Source: Aquipseudomonas alcaligenes_A (GTDB taxonomy: Bacteria > Pseudomonadota > Gammaproteobacteria > Pseudomonadales > Pseudomonadaceae). Taken from it: a stretch of DNA of 64,000 nucleotides. The notes under the pieces are model-generated. The model made no database searches. It was not told where the DNA came from and saw only the letters and a program-made list of their open reading frames with translations. The position numbers and the translations under genes were made by a program. How positions within the stretch are numbered: the first letter of the stretch is position 1; every line of letters starts with the position of its first letter. The stretch lies in NCBI GenBank assembly GCA_048595745.1, contig CP184361.1; one strand, written 5' to 3'. Shown one piece after another: positions 16,476 through 27,463 of the stretch.

Positions 16476-18260
16476 ATGTCCGCCCTCGCCTCGCCCACCC
16501 AGGATCGCTGGCTCGACCTCAACGACATCCTCCGCGAACTGGTGGCCCAGGGTCGCGTGGCCCAGGAGCAGGCCGAGCAGTGCATGGTACTGCGCCGCGC
16601 CTCGGCCAATGCCCAGCTGCACCCCCTGGAGTTCCTCGCGGCGCAGCAGGTCGACGACCTGCAACGCCCCGGACGCAAGCACGACCTGGAGGGTTTGACC
16701 GTATGGCTGGCCAACTTCGCCGGCCAGCCCTACCTGCGCATCGACCCGCTGAAGATCGATGTTGCCGCCGTCACGCCGCTGATGTCCTACGCCTTCGCCC
16801 AGCGCCACAAGATTCTCGCCGTGGCGGTGGACAGCGAGGCGGTGACCATCGCCAGCGCGCAACCCTTCGTGCATGGCTGGGAAAGCAACCTGACCCATGT
16901 GCTCAAGCGGCCGATCAAGCGCGTAGTGGCCAACCCGGCGGACATCCAGCGCTTCACCACCGAGTTCTACCGCCTGGCCCGCTCAGTCAGCGGCGCCACC
17001 GCCGTCGACCAGAAGATCAGCGGCGTCGGCAACTTCGAGCAACTGCTCAGCCTCGGTGCCAGCGACCAGGAGCCGGACGCCAACGATGCGCATATCGTCA
17101 ATATCGTCGACTGGCTGTTCCAGTACGCCTACCAGCAGCGCGCCAGCGACATCCACATCGAGCCGCGCCGCGAGGCCGGCACCGTGCGCTTTCGCATCGA
17201 CGGCGTGCTGCACAACGTCTACCAGTTCCCGCCGCAGGTCACCATGGCCGTCGTCAGCCGCCTGAAAAGCCTGGGGCGGATGAACGTGGCGGAGAAGCGC
17301 AAGCCGCAGGACGGCCGGATCAAGACCAAGACCCCGGACGGCGGCGAGGTGGAACTGCGCCTGTCGACCCTGCCCACCGCCTTCGGCGAGAAGATGGTGA
17401 TGCGTATCTTCGACCCCGAGGTGCTGCTCAAGAGCCCGGACCAGCTGGGCTTCTCCCCCGACGATCTGCGCCGCTGGGAGAGCATGACCTGCCAGCCCAA
17501 CGGCATCATCCTGGTCACCGGCCCTACCGGCTCGGGCAAGACCACCACGCTCTACACCACGCTCAAACAGCTGGCGACCGAGGAGGTCAACGTCTGCACC
17601 ATCGAGGACCCGATCGAGATGATCGAGACCTCCTTCAACCAGATGCAGGTGCAGCACAACATCGACCTGACCTTCGCCAGCGGCGTACGCGCACTGATGC
17701 GCCAGGACCCGGACATCATCATGATCGGCGAGATCCGTGACCTGGAAACCGCCGAGATGGCCATCCAGGCGGCGCTCACCGGACACCTGGTGCTGTCCAC
17801 CCTGCACACCAACGACGCACCCAGCGCCATCAGCCGCCTGCTCGAGCTGGGCGTACCGCACTACCTGCTCAAGGCCACTGTGCTGGGGGTCATGGCTCAG
17901 CGCCTGGTGCGGACCCTGTGCCCGCATTGCAAGGCACCGGTGACAATGGAAGAGGAGAGCTGGCAGGAGCTGACGCGCCCCTGGAGCGCACCGCTACCGA
18001 CCGGCGCCCACCGTGCCGTGGGCTGCCTGGAGTGCCGCGAAACCGGCTACCGCGGGCGTGCCGGGGTATACGAGATCATGCTGCTCAACGATGGCATCAA
18101 GCCGCTGATCACCGCCGACACCGACCTCATCGCCCTGCGCCGCGCGGCCTTCAAGGACGGCATGCGCAGCCTGCGCCTGTCCGGCGCGCAGAAGGTCGCC
18201 GCCGGCCTGACCACCATCGAGGAAGTCCTGCGCGTCACCCCGCAGAGCGAGCAGAAGTAA
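16476..18260 (+). CDS. Orphan GspE/PilB-type secretion ATPase
   Basis: The 594-residue protein has an N-terminal GspE/PilB domain and a C-terminal AAA-type ATPase. Walker A is GPTGSGKTTT (lysine near 355). The Walker B region is DPDIIMIGEIRD, and HLVLSTLHTNDAPSAISRLL is the His box. A four-cysteine zinc motif appears as CPHC and CLEC. Start ATG 16476 has GGGAG upstream; an earlier ATG at 16461 lies inside that site. No other type II secretion or type IV pilus genes are nearby, so its partners are elsewhere. From memory PAO1 has the same orphan (PA5210). Confidence 0.9.
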   Translation: MSALASPTQDRWLDLNDILRELVAQGRVAQEQAEQCMVLRRASANAQLHPLEFLAAQQVDDLQRPGRKHDLEGLTVWLANFAGQPYLRIDPLKIDVAAVTPLMSYAFAQRHKILAVAVDSEAVTIASAQPFVHGWESNLTHVLKRPIKRVVANPADIQRFTTEFYRLARSVSGATAVDQKISGVGNFEQLLSLGASDQEPDANDAHIVNIVDWLFQYAYQQRASDIHIEPRREAGTVRFRIDGVLHNVYQFPPQVTMAVVSRLKSLGRMNVAEKRKPQDGRIKTKTPDGGEVELRLSTLPTAFGEKMVMRIFDPEVLLKSPDQLGFSPDDLRRWESMTCQPNGIILVTGPTGSGKTTTLYTTLKQLATEEVNVCTIEDPIEMIETSFNQMQVQHNIDLTFASGVRALMRQDPDIIMIGEIRDLETAEMAIQAALTGHLVLSTLHTNDAPSAISRLLELGVPHYLLKATVLGVMAQRLVRTLCPHCKAPVTMEEESWQELTRPWSAPLPTGAHRAVGCLECRETGYRGRAGVYEIMLLNDGIKPLITADTDLIALRRAAFKDGMRSLRLSGAQKVAAGLTTIEEVLRVTPQSEQK

Positions 18261-18330
18261 CGACGCCCAGCAGTCACGTGGCCGTGCAATACTTGCTCTC
18301 CCCGAACAAGCATCAGCAGGAGGCAACAGC

Positions 18331-19257
18331 ATGGGTATCGGTGGCGTCGTCTTTCTCTTCGTCGGTCTGGCCGTGGCCATCGTGTTCATGGGCTTCAAGG
18401 TGGTGCCCCAGGGCTACGAATGGACGGTGGAGCGCTTTGGGCGCTACACCAACACCCTCAAGCCCGGCCTCAACATCATCGTCCCGGTGATGGACCGGGT
18501 CGACCGCAAGCTCAACGTCATGGAAAGCGTGCTGGATATTCCGCCGCAGGAGGCGATCAGCGCCGACAACGCCATCGTCACCATCGATGCCGTGTGTTTC
18601 TTCCAGGTGATCAACGCCGCCCAGGCCGCCTACGAGGTCAACAACCTCGAACACGCGATCCGCAACCTGGTGATGACCAATATCCGCACCGTGCTCGGCT
18701 CCATGGAACTGGATGCCATGCTCAGCCAGCGCGACGCGATCAACGAACGCCTGCTGCGTACCGTCGATGAGGCCACCGCGCCCTGGGGCATCAAGGTCAC
18801 CCGCATCGAGATCAAGGACATCAGCCCGCCCGCCGACCTGGTCGAGGCCATGGCCAGCCAGATGAAGGCAGAGCGTCTCAAGCGTGCGCAGATTCTTGAA
18901 GCCGAGGGCAAGCGCCAGGCCGAGATCCTCACCGCCGAGGGCGAGAAGCAGGCGCAGATCCTCAAGGCCGAGGGCGAACGCCAGGCCGCCTTCCTCGAAG
19001 CCGAGGCCCGCGAGCGCGCCGCCCAGGCTGAAGCCGAGGCCACCCGCGTGGTGTCCGAGGCGATTGCCGGCGGCAATGTACAGGCGGTGAACTACTTCGT
19101 CGCGCAGAAGTATGTCGAGGCCCTGGGCAAGCTCGCATCAGCCAACAACAGCAAGGTGGTGCTGATGCCGCTGGAGGCCAGCCAAGTGATCGGCGCCGTC
19201 GGCGGTATCGGCGAAATCGTGCGCGCCACCTTCGATAGCAGGGACGGCAAGAAGTGA
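18331..19257 (+). CDS. SPFH/Band 7 membrane protein (QmcA/stomatin-like)
   Basis: The 308-residue protein has one N-terminal membrane anchor (about 4-24), an SPFH domain (KVVPQGYEWTVERFGRYTNT to about 200) and a coiled-coil stretch with repeated EAEGKRQAEILTAEGEKQ-type units (about 185-240). This matches stomatin/QmcA-like scaffolds of bacterial membrane microdomains. It overlaps the following NfeD-like gene by one base (TGATG), the standard pairing for these families. Confidence 0.92.
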   Translation: MGIGGVVFLFVGLAVAIVFMGFKVVPQGYEWTVERFGRYTNTLKPGLNIIVPVMDRVDRKLNVMESVLDIPPQEAISADNAIVTIDAVCFFQVINAAQAAYEVNNLEHAIRNLVMTNIRTVLGSMELDAMLSQRDAINERLLRTVDEATAPWGIKVTRIEIKDISPPADLVEAMASQMKAERLKRAQILEAEGKRQAEILTAEGEKQAQILKAEGERQAAFLEAEARERAAQAEAEATRVVSEAIAGGNVQAVNYFVAQKYVEALGKLASANNSKVVLMPLEASQVIGAVGGIGEIVRATFDSRDGKK

Positions 19258-19700
19258 TGGAGTACCTGCAGCACCTGTCGTTCTGGGACTGGCTGGCCTT
19301 CGGCACCATCCTGCTGATCCTCGAAGTATTCGGCGCTGGCGGCTACCTGCTGTGGATCGGCCTGGCCGCCGCCGCGGTCGGCCTGCTCACCTACCTGCTG
19401 CCGGACCTGCCCTGGGCCTGGCAGTTCTTCGCCTTCGCCCTGCTCTCGCTGCTCACTGCGGTGTTCTGGTGGCGCCGCCAGCGCAGCGCCGCCAAGCCTT
19501 CCGACGTACCGGGCCTGAATCGCCGTGGCAGCGAATTCATTGGCCGCACCTTCGTGCTGCATGAAGCCATCGTCGGTGGACGCGGCAAGATCAGGGCCGG
19601 CGACACCCTGTGGCTGGTCACCGGCCCCGAGCTGCCGGTCGGGCACGAGGTCCGGGTCATCGGTCAGGATGGCGTACTGCTGAAGGTGGAGGCGCTCTAG
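19257..19700 (+). CDS. NfeD-like membrane protein
   Basis: The 147-residue protein has membrane segments in the first 75 residues and a C-terminal OB-fold domain (about 90-147, with FIGRTFVLHEAIVGGRGKIR and DTLWLVTGPELPVGHEVRV), as in short NfeD proteins. These act with an adjacent SPFH protein, probably as an assembly partner. The ATG at 19257 overlaps the SPFH stop; a GTG one codon earlier is an alternative. Confidence 0.9.
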   Translation: MEYLQHLSFWDWLAFGTILLILEVFGAGGYLLWIGLAAAAVGLLTYLLPDLPWAWQFFAFALLSLLTAVFWWRRQRSAAKPSDVPGLNRRGSEFIGRTFVLHEAIVGGRGKIRAGDTLWLVTGPELPVGHEVRVIGQDGVLLKVEAL

Positions 19701-19703
19701 TTG

Positions 19704-20975
19704 ATGCGGCGAAGTCGCTGGCTTCTGCTGGCGCTGCTCATGCCGCTCAGCGCCTGCAACCTGCTGCATCTGGGCAAACAGATGCAGCAGGTTGAGCGCG
19801 ACTTGATGCTGGTTCCCGGGCGCCTGCACAGCGACCAGACGGCACTGGTGGTGCTGCTCGACGAGCGCGGCGAAGCGCTCGGCTACAGGGTGGTAGCGCC
19901 CGGCGCGCTGTTCTACTTCAGCGTTGAACGCGGCGACTATCAGCTGCTGGCCTTCATCGACAGCAACATCAACTTCCGCCTCGATCCGGGCGAACCCAGA
20001 CACTGGCGCGCTCCGGCCCAGACTGTCGCCATGCGTCTGCAGCCGAGCGCCGAGCAGCGTGCCGCATTCACCGAACACAACGTCCTGAGCCCGCAACCTG
20101 ACACCGGCGTAGAGGTTCCCGCAGCGGACCTCAGCCTGGGGCGGCTGTATCGGGAGCACCCGCGCCTGCGCCACAATTACCTGCAGGTCGTCGACTTCGA
20201 CGATCCGCGCTTCGACCAGACGCGAATCCAGCAGGGCGCCTGGCGGCCATTGGATTTCATCCGCGAGATCGGCTACGGGCTCTATCTGCTGCGCCCGTGG
20301 CAGGATGATCTGGAGCCCGTGATCCTCATTCACGGCATCAACGACTCGCCACGCAGCTGGCGCGAGCTGGCCGCCGCCATCGATCCGCAGCGCTTTCAGG
20401 TGCTGCTCTACCAGTATCCCAGCGGCTCTCCGCTGAACAACAATGCCTACCTGCTCAGCGAGGCGCTGCGCGACCTGCAACTGCGCTACGCCCCCAAACG
20501 CCTGCATCTGGTCGCCCACAGCATGGGCGGCCTGGTGGCAAGGCGCACCGCGCAGCTGCTGCGCCCCGGTGCAGGCGACCAGAGGCTGTGCCTGCTCTTA
20601 ACCCTGGCTGCCCCTTGGGGCGGTCACCCCTCGGCAGCCACCGGTGCGGCGCGCGTACCGGTGGACGTTCCGGTATGGCGGGATATGGCACCCGGCAGCC
20701 CGTTTCTGCGGGAGCTCTTCGCCGATCCCCTGCCCGCACACATCCGCCAGTGGCAACTGGTTGCCTATGCCGGCAACAACCGGATGCTCGTCGAGCCCAA
20801 CGACGGCAGCGTACCGCTGGCCAGCCAGCTGCTGCCGGCGGCGCAGGACGAGACGGATCGCCTGTATCTGCTCGAGGAGAACCACACCGGCATCATGCGC
20901 AGCGCACGCAGCCAGGCGTTGCTGCGCCGGGCCCTGGCCAGCCTGCCCGAGACAGGCTGCGCCAGCGGGCAATAG
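19704..20975 (+). CDS. Predicted lipoprotein alpha/beta hydrolase
   Basis: The 423-residue protein begins with a signal sequence and lipobox LSAC (about C18), so it should be lipid-anchored in the envelope. The C-terminal half is a lipase/acyl-transferase-like alpha/beta hydrolase. PVILIHGIND looks like the oxyanion strand and LVAHSMGGLVARR holds the nucleophile serine. A later DGSVPLASQL and ENHTGIM supply likely acid and histidine residues. The substrate is unknown. It follows the NfeD-like gene by three bases, so it may be in the same operon. Confidence 0.78.
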   Translation: MRRSRWLLLALLMPLSACNLLHLGKQMQQVERDLMLVPGRLHSDQTALVVLLDERGEALGYRVVAPGALFYFSVERGDYQLLAFIDSNINFRLDPGEPRHWRAPAQTVAMRLQPSAEQRAAFTEHNVLSPQPDTGVEVPAADLSLGRLYREHPRLRHNYLQVVDFDDPRFDQTRIQQGAWRPLDFIREIGYGLYLLRPWQDDLEPVILIHGINDSPRSWRELAAAIDPQRFQVLLYQYPSGSPLNNNAYLLSEALRDLQLRYAPKRLHLVAHSMGGLVARRTAQLLRPGAGDQRLCLLLTLAAPWGGHPSAATGAARVPVDVPVWRDMAPGSPFLRELFADPLPAHIRQWQLVAYAGNNRMLVEPNDGSVPLASQLLPAAQDETDRLYLLEENHTGIMRSARSQALLRRALASLPETGCASGQ

Positions 20976-20986
20976 CCGCCGGAAAA

Positions 20987-21015
20987 CAAGAGGCCGCCCA
21001 ATGGGCGGCCTCTTG
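20987..21015. terminator. Bidirectional terminator between the hydrolase gene and gcvP
   Basis: CAAGAGGCCGCCC and GGGCGGCCTCTTG form a perfect 13-bp stem with a 3-base loop between two convergent genes. Confidence 0.8.
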
Positions 21016-21030
21016 GTCACGACGTTCGAC

Positions 21031-23904
<2,874 letters not shown>

Positions 23905-23907
23905 GGC

Positions 23908-23934
23908 GGGGCTCTCGGAAAATGACAGAGCCCC
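23908..23934 (-). promoter_or_regulatory. Hairpin abutting the gcvP start codon
   Basis: On the transcribed strand GGGGCTCT and AGAGCCCC form a perfect 8-bp stem around 11 bases, ending three bases before ATG. The 3' arm covers where the ribosome-binding site of gcvP would lie. It could therefore limit gcvP translation. Confidence 0.5.
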
Positions 23935-23978
23935 GACGGATCGAGGCTCGACAGCGGGAATCGTGATTCTGGGCAGCA

Positions 23979-23999
23979 GGCCGCGCGTTAGACGCGGCC
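23979..23999 (-). terminator. Hairpin between gcvH and gcvP
   Basis: GGCCGCG and CGCGGCC flank 7 bases, starting eight bases past the gcvH stop. No strong U-run follows; it may be an attenuator or an RNA processing/stability site. Confidence 0.4.
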
Positions 24000-24006
24000 A
24001 GGCACC

Positions 24007-24396
24007 TTAGGCATCGGCGGAGCAGACGGCCTGGTAGCCGGCGGCATCGAGCAGCGCTTCCAGCTCGGCCGGGTTGCTCGGCTGCAGCTTGAAGAACCAA
24101 GCGGCGTAGGGCTCGCCGTTGACCTGCTCGGGCGCGTCGGCCAGGGCCTCGTTGACCGCCAGCACTTCACCGGAGATCGGTGCGTAGATGTCCGAGGCGG
24201 CCTTCACCGACTCGACCACACCGGCTTCCTGGCCGCTGGCCAGCTGCTTGCCGACTTCCGGCAGCTCGACGTAGACCACGTCACCCAGGGCTTCCTGGGC
24301 ATGGTCGGTGATGCCCACGGTGACCGAACCATCGGCCTCCAGGCGGATCCACTCGTGGCTGGCGACGTAACGCAGATCGGCGGGAATGTTGCTCAT
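24007..24396 (-). CDS. gcvH: Glycine cleavage H protein
   Basis: The 129-residue lipoyl carrier begins MSNIPADLRYVASHEWIRLE. The lipoylated lysine is K65 in VVESVKAASD. It shuttles the aminomethyl group between GcvP and GcvT. The start has an AGGAG site. It lies between gcvT and gcvP in the operon. Confidence 0.97.
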   Translation of the reverse strand: MSNIPADLRYVASHEWIRLEADGSVTVGITDHAQEALGDVVYVELPEVGKQLASGQEAGVVESVKAASDIYAPISGEVLAVNEALADAPEQVNGEPYAAWFFKLQPSNPAELEALLDAAGYQAVCSADA

Positions 24397-24448
24397 GTCG
24401 TACTCCTCGAAATCGCTGGGCGGATCGGCCGCCCGGAAAATTTAGCAG

Positions 24449-24474
24449 CTGGCGCGGGCTCTGCCCCGCGCCAG
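24449..24474 (-). terminator. Strong hairpin between gcvT and gcvH
   Basis: A 10-bp stem, CTGGCGCGGG with its complement, and a 6-base loop lie five bases past the gcvT stop. It is followed on the reverse strand by CTGCTAAATTTTCC, so partial termination inside the operon is plausible. Confidence 0.55.
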
Positions 24475-24479
24475 GCGAA

Positions 24480-25562
24480 TCAGATGACGGCCTTGCCGTT
24501 GCGCACGAAGTTCGCTTGCACGACGCGTACCGGATACCACTTGCCACGGATCTCCACCTCGGCGCGGTCGCCGGTGGCGGCCGGCACGCGGGCCAGGGCG
24601 ATCGACTTGTTCAGGGTCGGCGAGAAGCTGCCGCTGGTGATCTCGCCCTCGCCCACGCCTTCCACCCGTACCACCTGGTGGGCGCGCAGCACGCCGCGCT
24701 CTTCCAGCACTAGGCCGACCAGCTTGGGATGATTGCCGGCGGCACGCTGGCTTTCCAGGGCGCTGCGGCCGACGAACTGGCGCTCGGCCGGCTCCCAGGC
24801 GATGGTCCAGGCCATGTTGGCGGCCAGCGGCGAGGTGTCTTCGTCCATGTCCTGGCCGTACAGGTTCATGCCGGCTTCCAGGCGCAGGGTGTCGCGCGCG
24901 CCCAGGCCGATCGGGGCGATTCCGGCGCCGACCAGCTCGGTGAGGAAATCGGCAGCCTGCTCGGCCGGCAGCATGATTTCCAGGCCGTCCTCGCCGGTGT
25001 AGCCGGTACGGGCGATGAACCAGTCGCCTTCCGGCAGGCCCTGGAACACCTTGAGCTCATGGATCAGCGCAGCGCGCGCCGGCGATACCAGCTCGGCGGT
25101 CTTGGCGCGGGCGTTGGGGCCCTGGATGGCGAGCATGGCCAGTTCGGCGCGCTCGTTCAGCGCGACGTCGAAACCGGCGGTCTGCGCCTGCATCCAGGCC
25201 AAGTCCTTGTCACGGGTGGCGGCGTTGACCACCACGCGGTAGCCCCAGTCGGTGAGGTAGACGATGAGGTCATCGATCACCCCGCCACGCTCGTTGAGCA
25301 TGCCGCTGTAGAGGGCCTTGCCGGGGGTCTTCAGACGCTCGACGTCGTTGGCCAGCAGGTGCTGCAGCCAGGCCTTGGCCTGGGCACCGGTGACATCGAC
25401 CACGGTCATGTGGGAGACGTCGAACACGCCGCAGTCGCGGCGCACCTGATGGTGCTCCTCGACCTGGGAACCGTAATGCAGCGGCATGTCCCAGCCGCCG
25501 AAATCGACCATCTTGGCGCCGAGCGCCAGATGCTGTTCATACAGGGGTGTACGCTGTCCCAT
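24480..25562 (-). CDS. gcvT: Aminomethyltransferase, T protein
   Basis: The 360-residue T protein starts MGQRTPLYEQHLALGAKMVD with an AAGGAG site. It transfers the methylene group from lipoyl-GcvH to tetrahydrofolate, releasing ammonia. Family residues include the DFGGWDMPLHYGS folate region, FDVSHMTVVDVTG and RTGYTGEDGLEIMLP. The frame continues 68 codons upstream but that extension is not homologous-looking. It is the first gene of the operon. Confidence 0.96.
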   Translation of the reverse strand: MGQRTPLYEQHLALGAKMVDFGGWDMPLHYGSQVEEHHQVRRDCGVFDVSHMTVVDVTGAQAKAWLQHLLANDVERLKTPGKALYSGMLNERGGVIDDLIVYLTDWGYRVVVNAATRDKDLAWMQAQTAGFDVALNERAELAMLAIQGPNARAKTAELVSPARAALIHELKVFQGLPEGDWFIARTGYTGEDGLEIMLPAEQAADFLTELVGAGIAPIGLGARDTLRLEAGMNLYGQDMDEDTSPLAANMAWTIAWEPAERQFVGRSALESQRAAGNHPKLVGLVLEERGVLRAHQVVRVEGVGEGEITSGSFSPTLNKSIALARVPAATGDRAEVEIRGKWYPVRVVQANFVRNGKAVI

Positions 25563-25627
25563 GGATAACTCCTTAAACGGGCCCTGCCTGAGGGCGGGCT
25601 CATGGACGGCTGCGTCAGCAGGCGCGC

Positions 25628-25656
25628 ATTGTAGCCCCGCGCAAAGAAACTGGACA
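25628..25656 (-). promoter_or_regulatory. Probable promoter of gcvTHP
   Basis: On the reverse strand TACAAT (25628-25633) is a good -10, with TGTCCA (25651-25656) 17 bases upstream as a weak -35. The resulting leader is about 60 bases, too short for a tandem glycine riboswitch, and none is seen. Confidence 0.45.
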
Positions 25657-25666
25657 CTCCGTGTGG

Positions 25667-27286
25667 TCAATGCCCCGGCTGGCGGGCCGAGCGACGGATC
25701 AGGCCGATCACCGGCAGCAGGCCGACCAGCACCAAGGTCAAGGCCGGCAGGGCAGCACGCGCCCATTCACCCTCGCTGGTCATCTCGAAGATACGCACCG
25801 ACAGGGTGTCCCAGCCGAAGGGGCGCATCAGCAGGGTGGCCGGCATTTCCTTGAGCACATCGACGAATACCAGCAGCGCCGCCGACAGCGCACCCGGCAC
25901 CAGCAGCGGCAGGTACACGCGGAAGAACAGCGCCGGCCCGCCCACACCCAGGCTGCGCGCGGCCTGCGGCAAAGACGGGCGGATGCGCGCCAGGCTGTTC
26001 TCCAGCGGCCCGTAAGCCACCGCCATGAAGCGCACCAGATAAGCCAGCAGCAAGGCGAACAGACTGCCCAGCAGCAGCGGCTTGCCGGCGCCACCGAACC
26101 AGCCGGACAGCGGGATCACCAACTCGCGGTCGAGCCAGCTGAAGGCCAGCATGATCGCCACCGCCAGCACCGAGCCGGGCAGCGCGTAGCCCAGGTTGCC
26201 GGTGCTGACCAGTGCGCGCATCGGCCGGGTCGGCGCCTGACGCCGAGCGAAGGCCAGCAGCAAAGCCACGCTCACCGTGAGCAGCGCCGCGATGCCGCCC
26301 AGCCAGAGGGTGTGCAGGATCAGGCCGATGTAGCGCTCGTCGAGGTCGAAGCGGCCGCGCTGCCAGAACCACACCAGCAACTGCAGCATGGGCACGACAA
26401 AGGCGCAGGCGAACACCAGGCCGCACCAGCTGCTGGCGGCGAACGCCTGCCAGCCGTGCAGACGGTACAGCGGCTTGCCACGCGGCCGCTCGCTGGCCGG
26501 GCGACTGGCGCCACGGGCACGGCGCTCGCCGTAGAGCACCAGCAGCACGGCGAGCAGCAGCAGGCTGGCCAGCTGGGTGGCGCTGGACAGGCTGTAGAAG
26601 CTGTACCAGGTCTTGTAGATGGCGGTGGTGAAGGTGTCGAAGTTGAATACCGAGACGGCGCCGAAGTCGGCCAGGGTCTCCATGATCGCCAGGGCCAGGC
26701 CGGCGCCGATGGCCGGTCGCGCCATCGGCAGGGCGACCCGCCAGAACGCCTGCCAGGGCGACAGGCCAAGCACCCGCGCCGCCTCCATCAGGCCCTTGCC
26801 CTGGGCCAGGAAGGCGCCGCGCGCGAGCAGGTAGACATAGGGATAGAACACCAGTACCAGCACCAGGATCACCCCGCCGCTGGAACGCACCCGCGGGAAG
26901 CGGATGCCGCTGCCGAACCACTCGCGGGCCAGAGTCTGCAGCGGCCCGGCGAAATCCAGCAGGCCGACGAAGACGAAGGCCAGCACATAAGCCGGAATGG
27001 CGAAGGGCAGCATCAGTGCCCAGTCCAGCCAGCGCCGCCCGGGGAACTCGCAGAGGCTGGTCAGCCAGGCCAGGCTGACGCCGAGCAGCACCACGCCGAA
27101 GCTCACCCCACTGACCAGCAGCAGGGTGTTGCCCAACAGGCGCGGCATCTGGGTGTCCCACAGGTGCGCCCAGATCTCGCCATCGACCTCATGCCAGGAC
27201 AGCAGCAAGACCGACAGCGGCAGCAGCACCAGGGCGGCGATGGCGAAGGCAATGGGATACCAGCGGCGCTGTACGGGATGGCTCAC
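25667..27286 (-). CDS. Fe(3+) ABC transporter permease, fused FbpB type
   Basis: The 539-residue protein has about twelve membrane segments in two homologous halves, each with an EAA-like loop (EAARVLGLSPWQAFWRVALP and QAARSLGVGGPALFFRVYLP). This is the fused permease of FbpB/AfuB iron transporters. The GTG start at 27284-27286 has AGGAG at seven bases. It is downstream of the binding protein, separated by a terminator and a palindromic repeat. No ATPase gene is adjacent: gcvT follows. Confidence 0.88.
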   Translation of the reverse strand: MSHPVQRRWYPIAFAIAALVLLPLSVLLLSWHEVDGEIWAHLWDTQMPRLLGNTLLLVSGVSFGVVLLGVSLAWLTSLCEFPGRRWLDWALMLPFAIPAYVLAFVFVGLLDFAGPLQTLAREWFGSGIRFPRVRSSGGVILVLVLVFYPYVYLLARGAFLAQGKGLMEAARVLGLSPWQAFWRVALPMARPAIGAGLALAIMETLADFGAVSVFNFDTFTTAIYKTWYSFYSLSSATQLASLLLLAVLLVLYGERRARGASRPASERPRGKPLYRLHGWQAFAASSWCGLVFACAFVVPMLQLLVWFWQRGRFDLDERYIGLILHTLWLGGIAALLTVSVALLLAFARRQAPTRPMRALVSTGNLGYALPGSVLAVAIMLAFSWLDRELVIPLSGWFGGAGKPLLLGSLFALLLAYLVRFMAVAYGPLENSLARIRPSLPQAARSLGVGGPALFFRVYLPLLVPGALSAALLVFVDVLKEMPATLLMRPFGWDTLSVRIFEMTSEGEWARAALPALTLVLVGLLPVIGLIRRSARQPGH

Positions 27287-27312
27287 GCGGACTCCTGGCA
27301 GGCGGAAACGAA

Positions 27313-27335
27313 ACGCCCCGGACAAGCCGGGGCGT
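27313..27335 (-). terminator. Internal terminator between binding protein and permease genes
   Basis: ACGCCCCGG and CCGGGGCGT with a 5-base loop are followed on the reverse strand by TTTCGTTT. This would give less permease than binding protein mRNA. Confidence 0.75.
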
Positions 27336-27371
27336 CGAGTATAACGGCAGCGGATGCACGACGTGGATGCT

Positions 27372-27453
27372 CCCTCTCCCGTTCACGGGAGAGGGCTGGG
27401 GAGAGGGCTGCCATCACCCGCCCCCAACTCCTCTCCTAACAGTGGGAGAGGGG
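27372..27453. repeat. Paired palindromic intergenic repeat, copy 2
   Basis: The left hairpin is CCCTCTCCC/GGGAGAGGG (27372-27395) with a 6-base loop. The right hairpin CTCCTCTCC/GGGAGAGG lies at about 27429-27451. Between them is a GGGGAGAGGG...CACCCGCCCCC stretch. Same family as the elements at 44123, 53229 and 56154. Confidence 0.75.
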
Positions 27454-27463
27454 AGCACAGGCA

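Noticed and set aside
25563..25666. Glycine riboswitch in front of gcvT
   Set aside because: The leader from the probable -10 is only about 60 bases and holds no tandem aptamer pattern.
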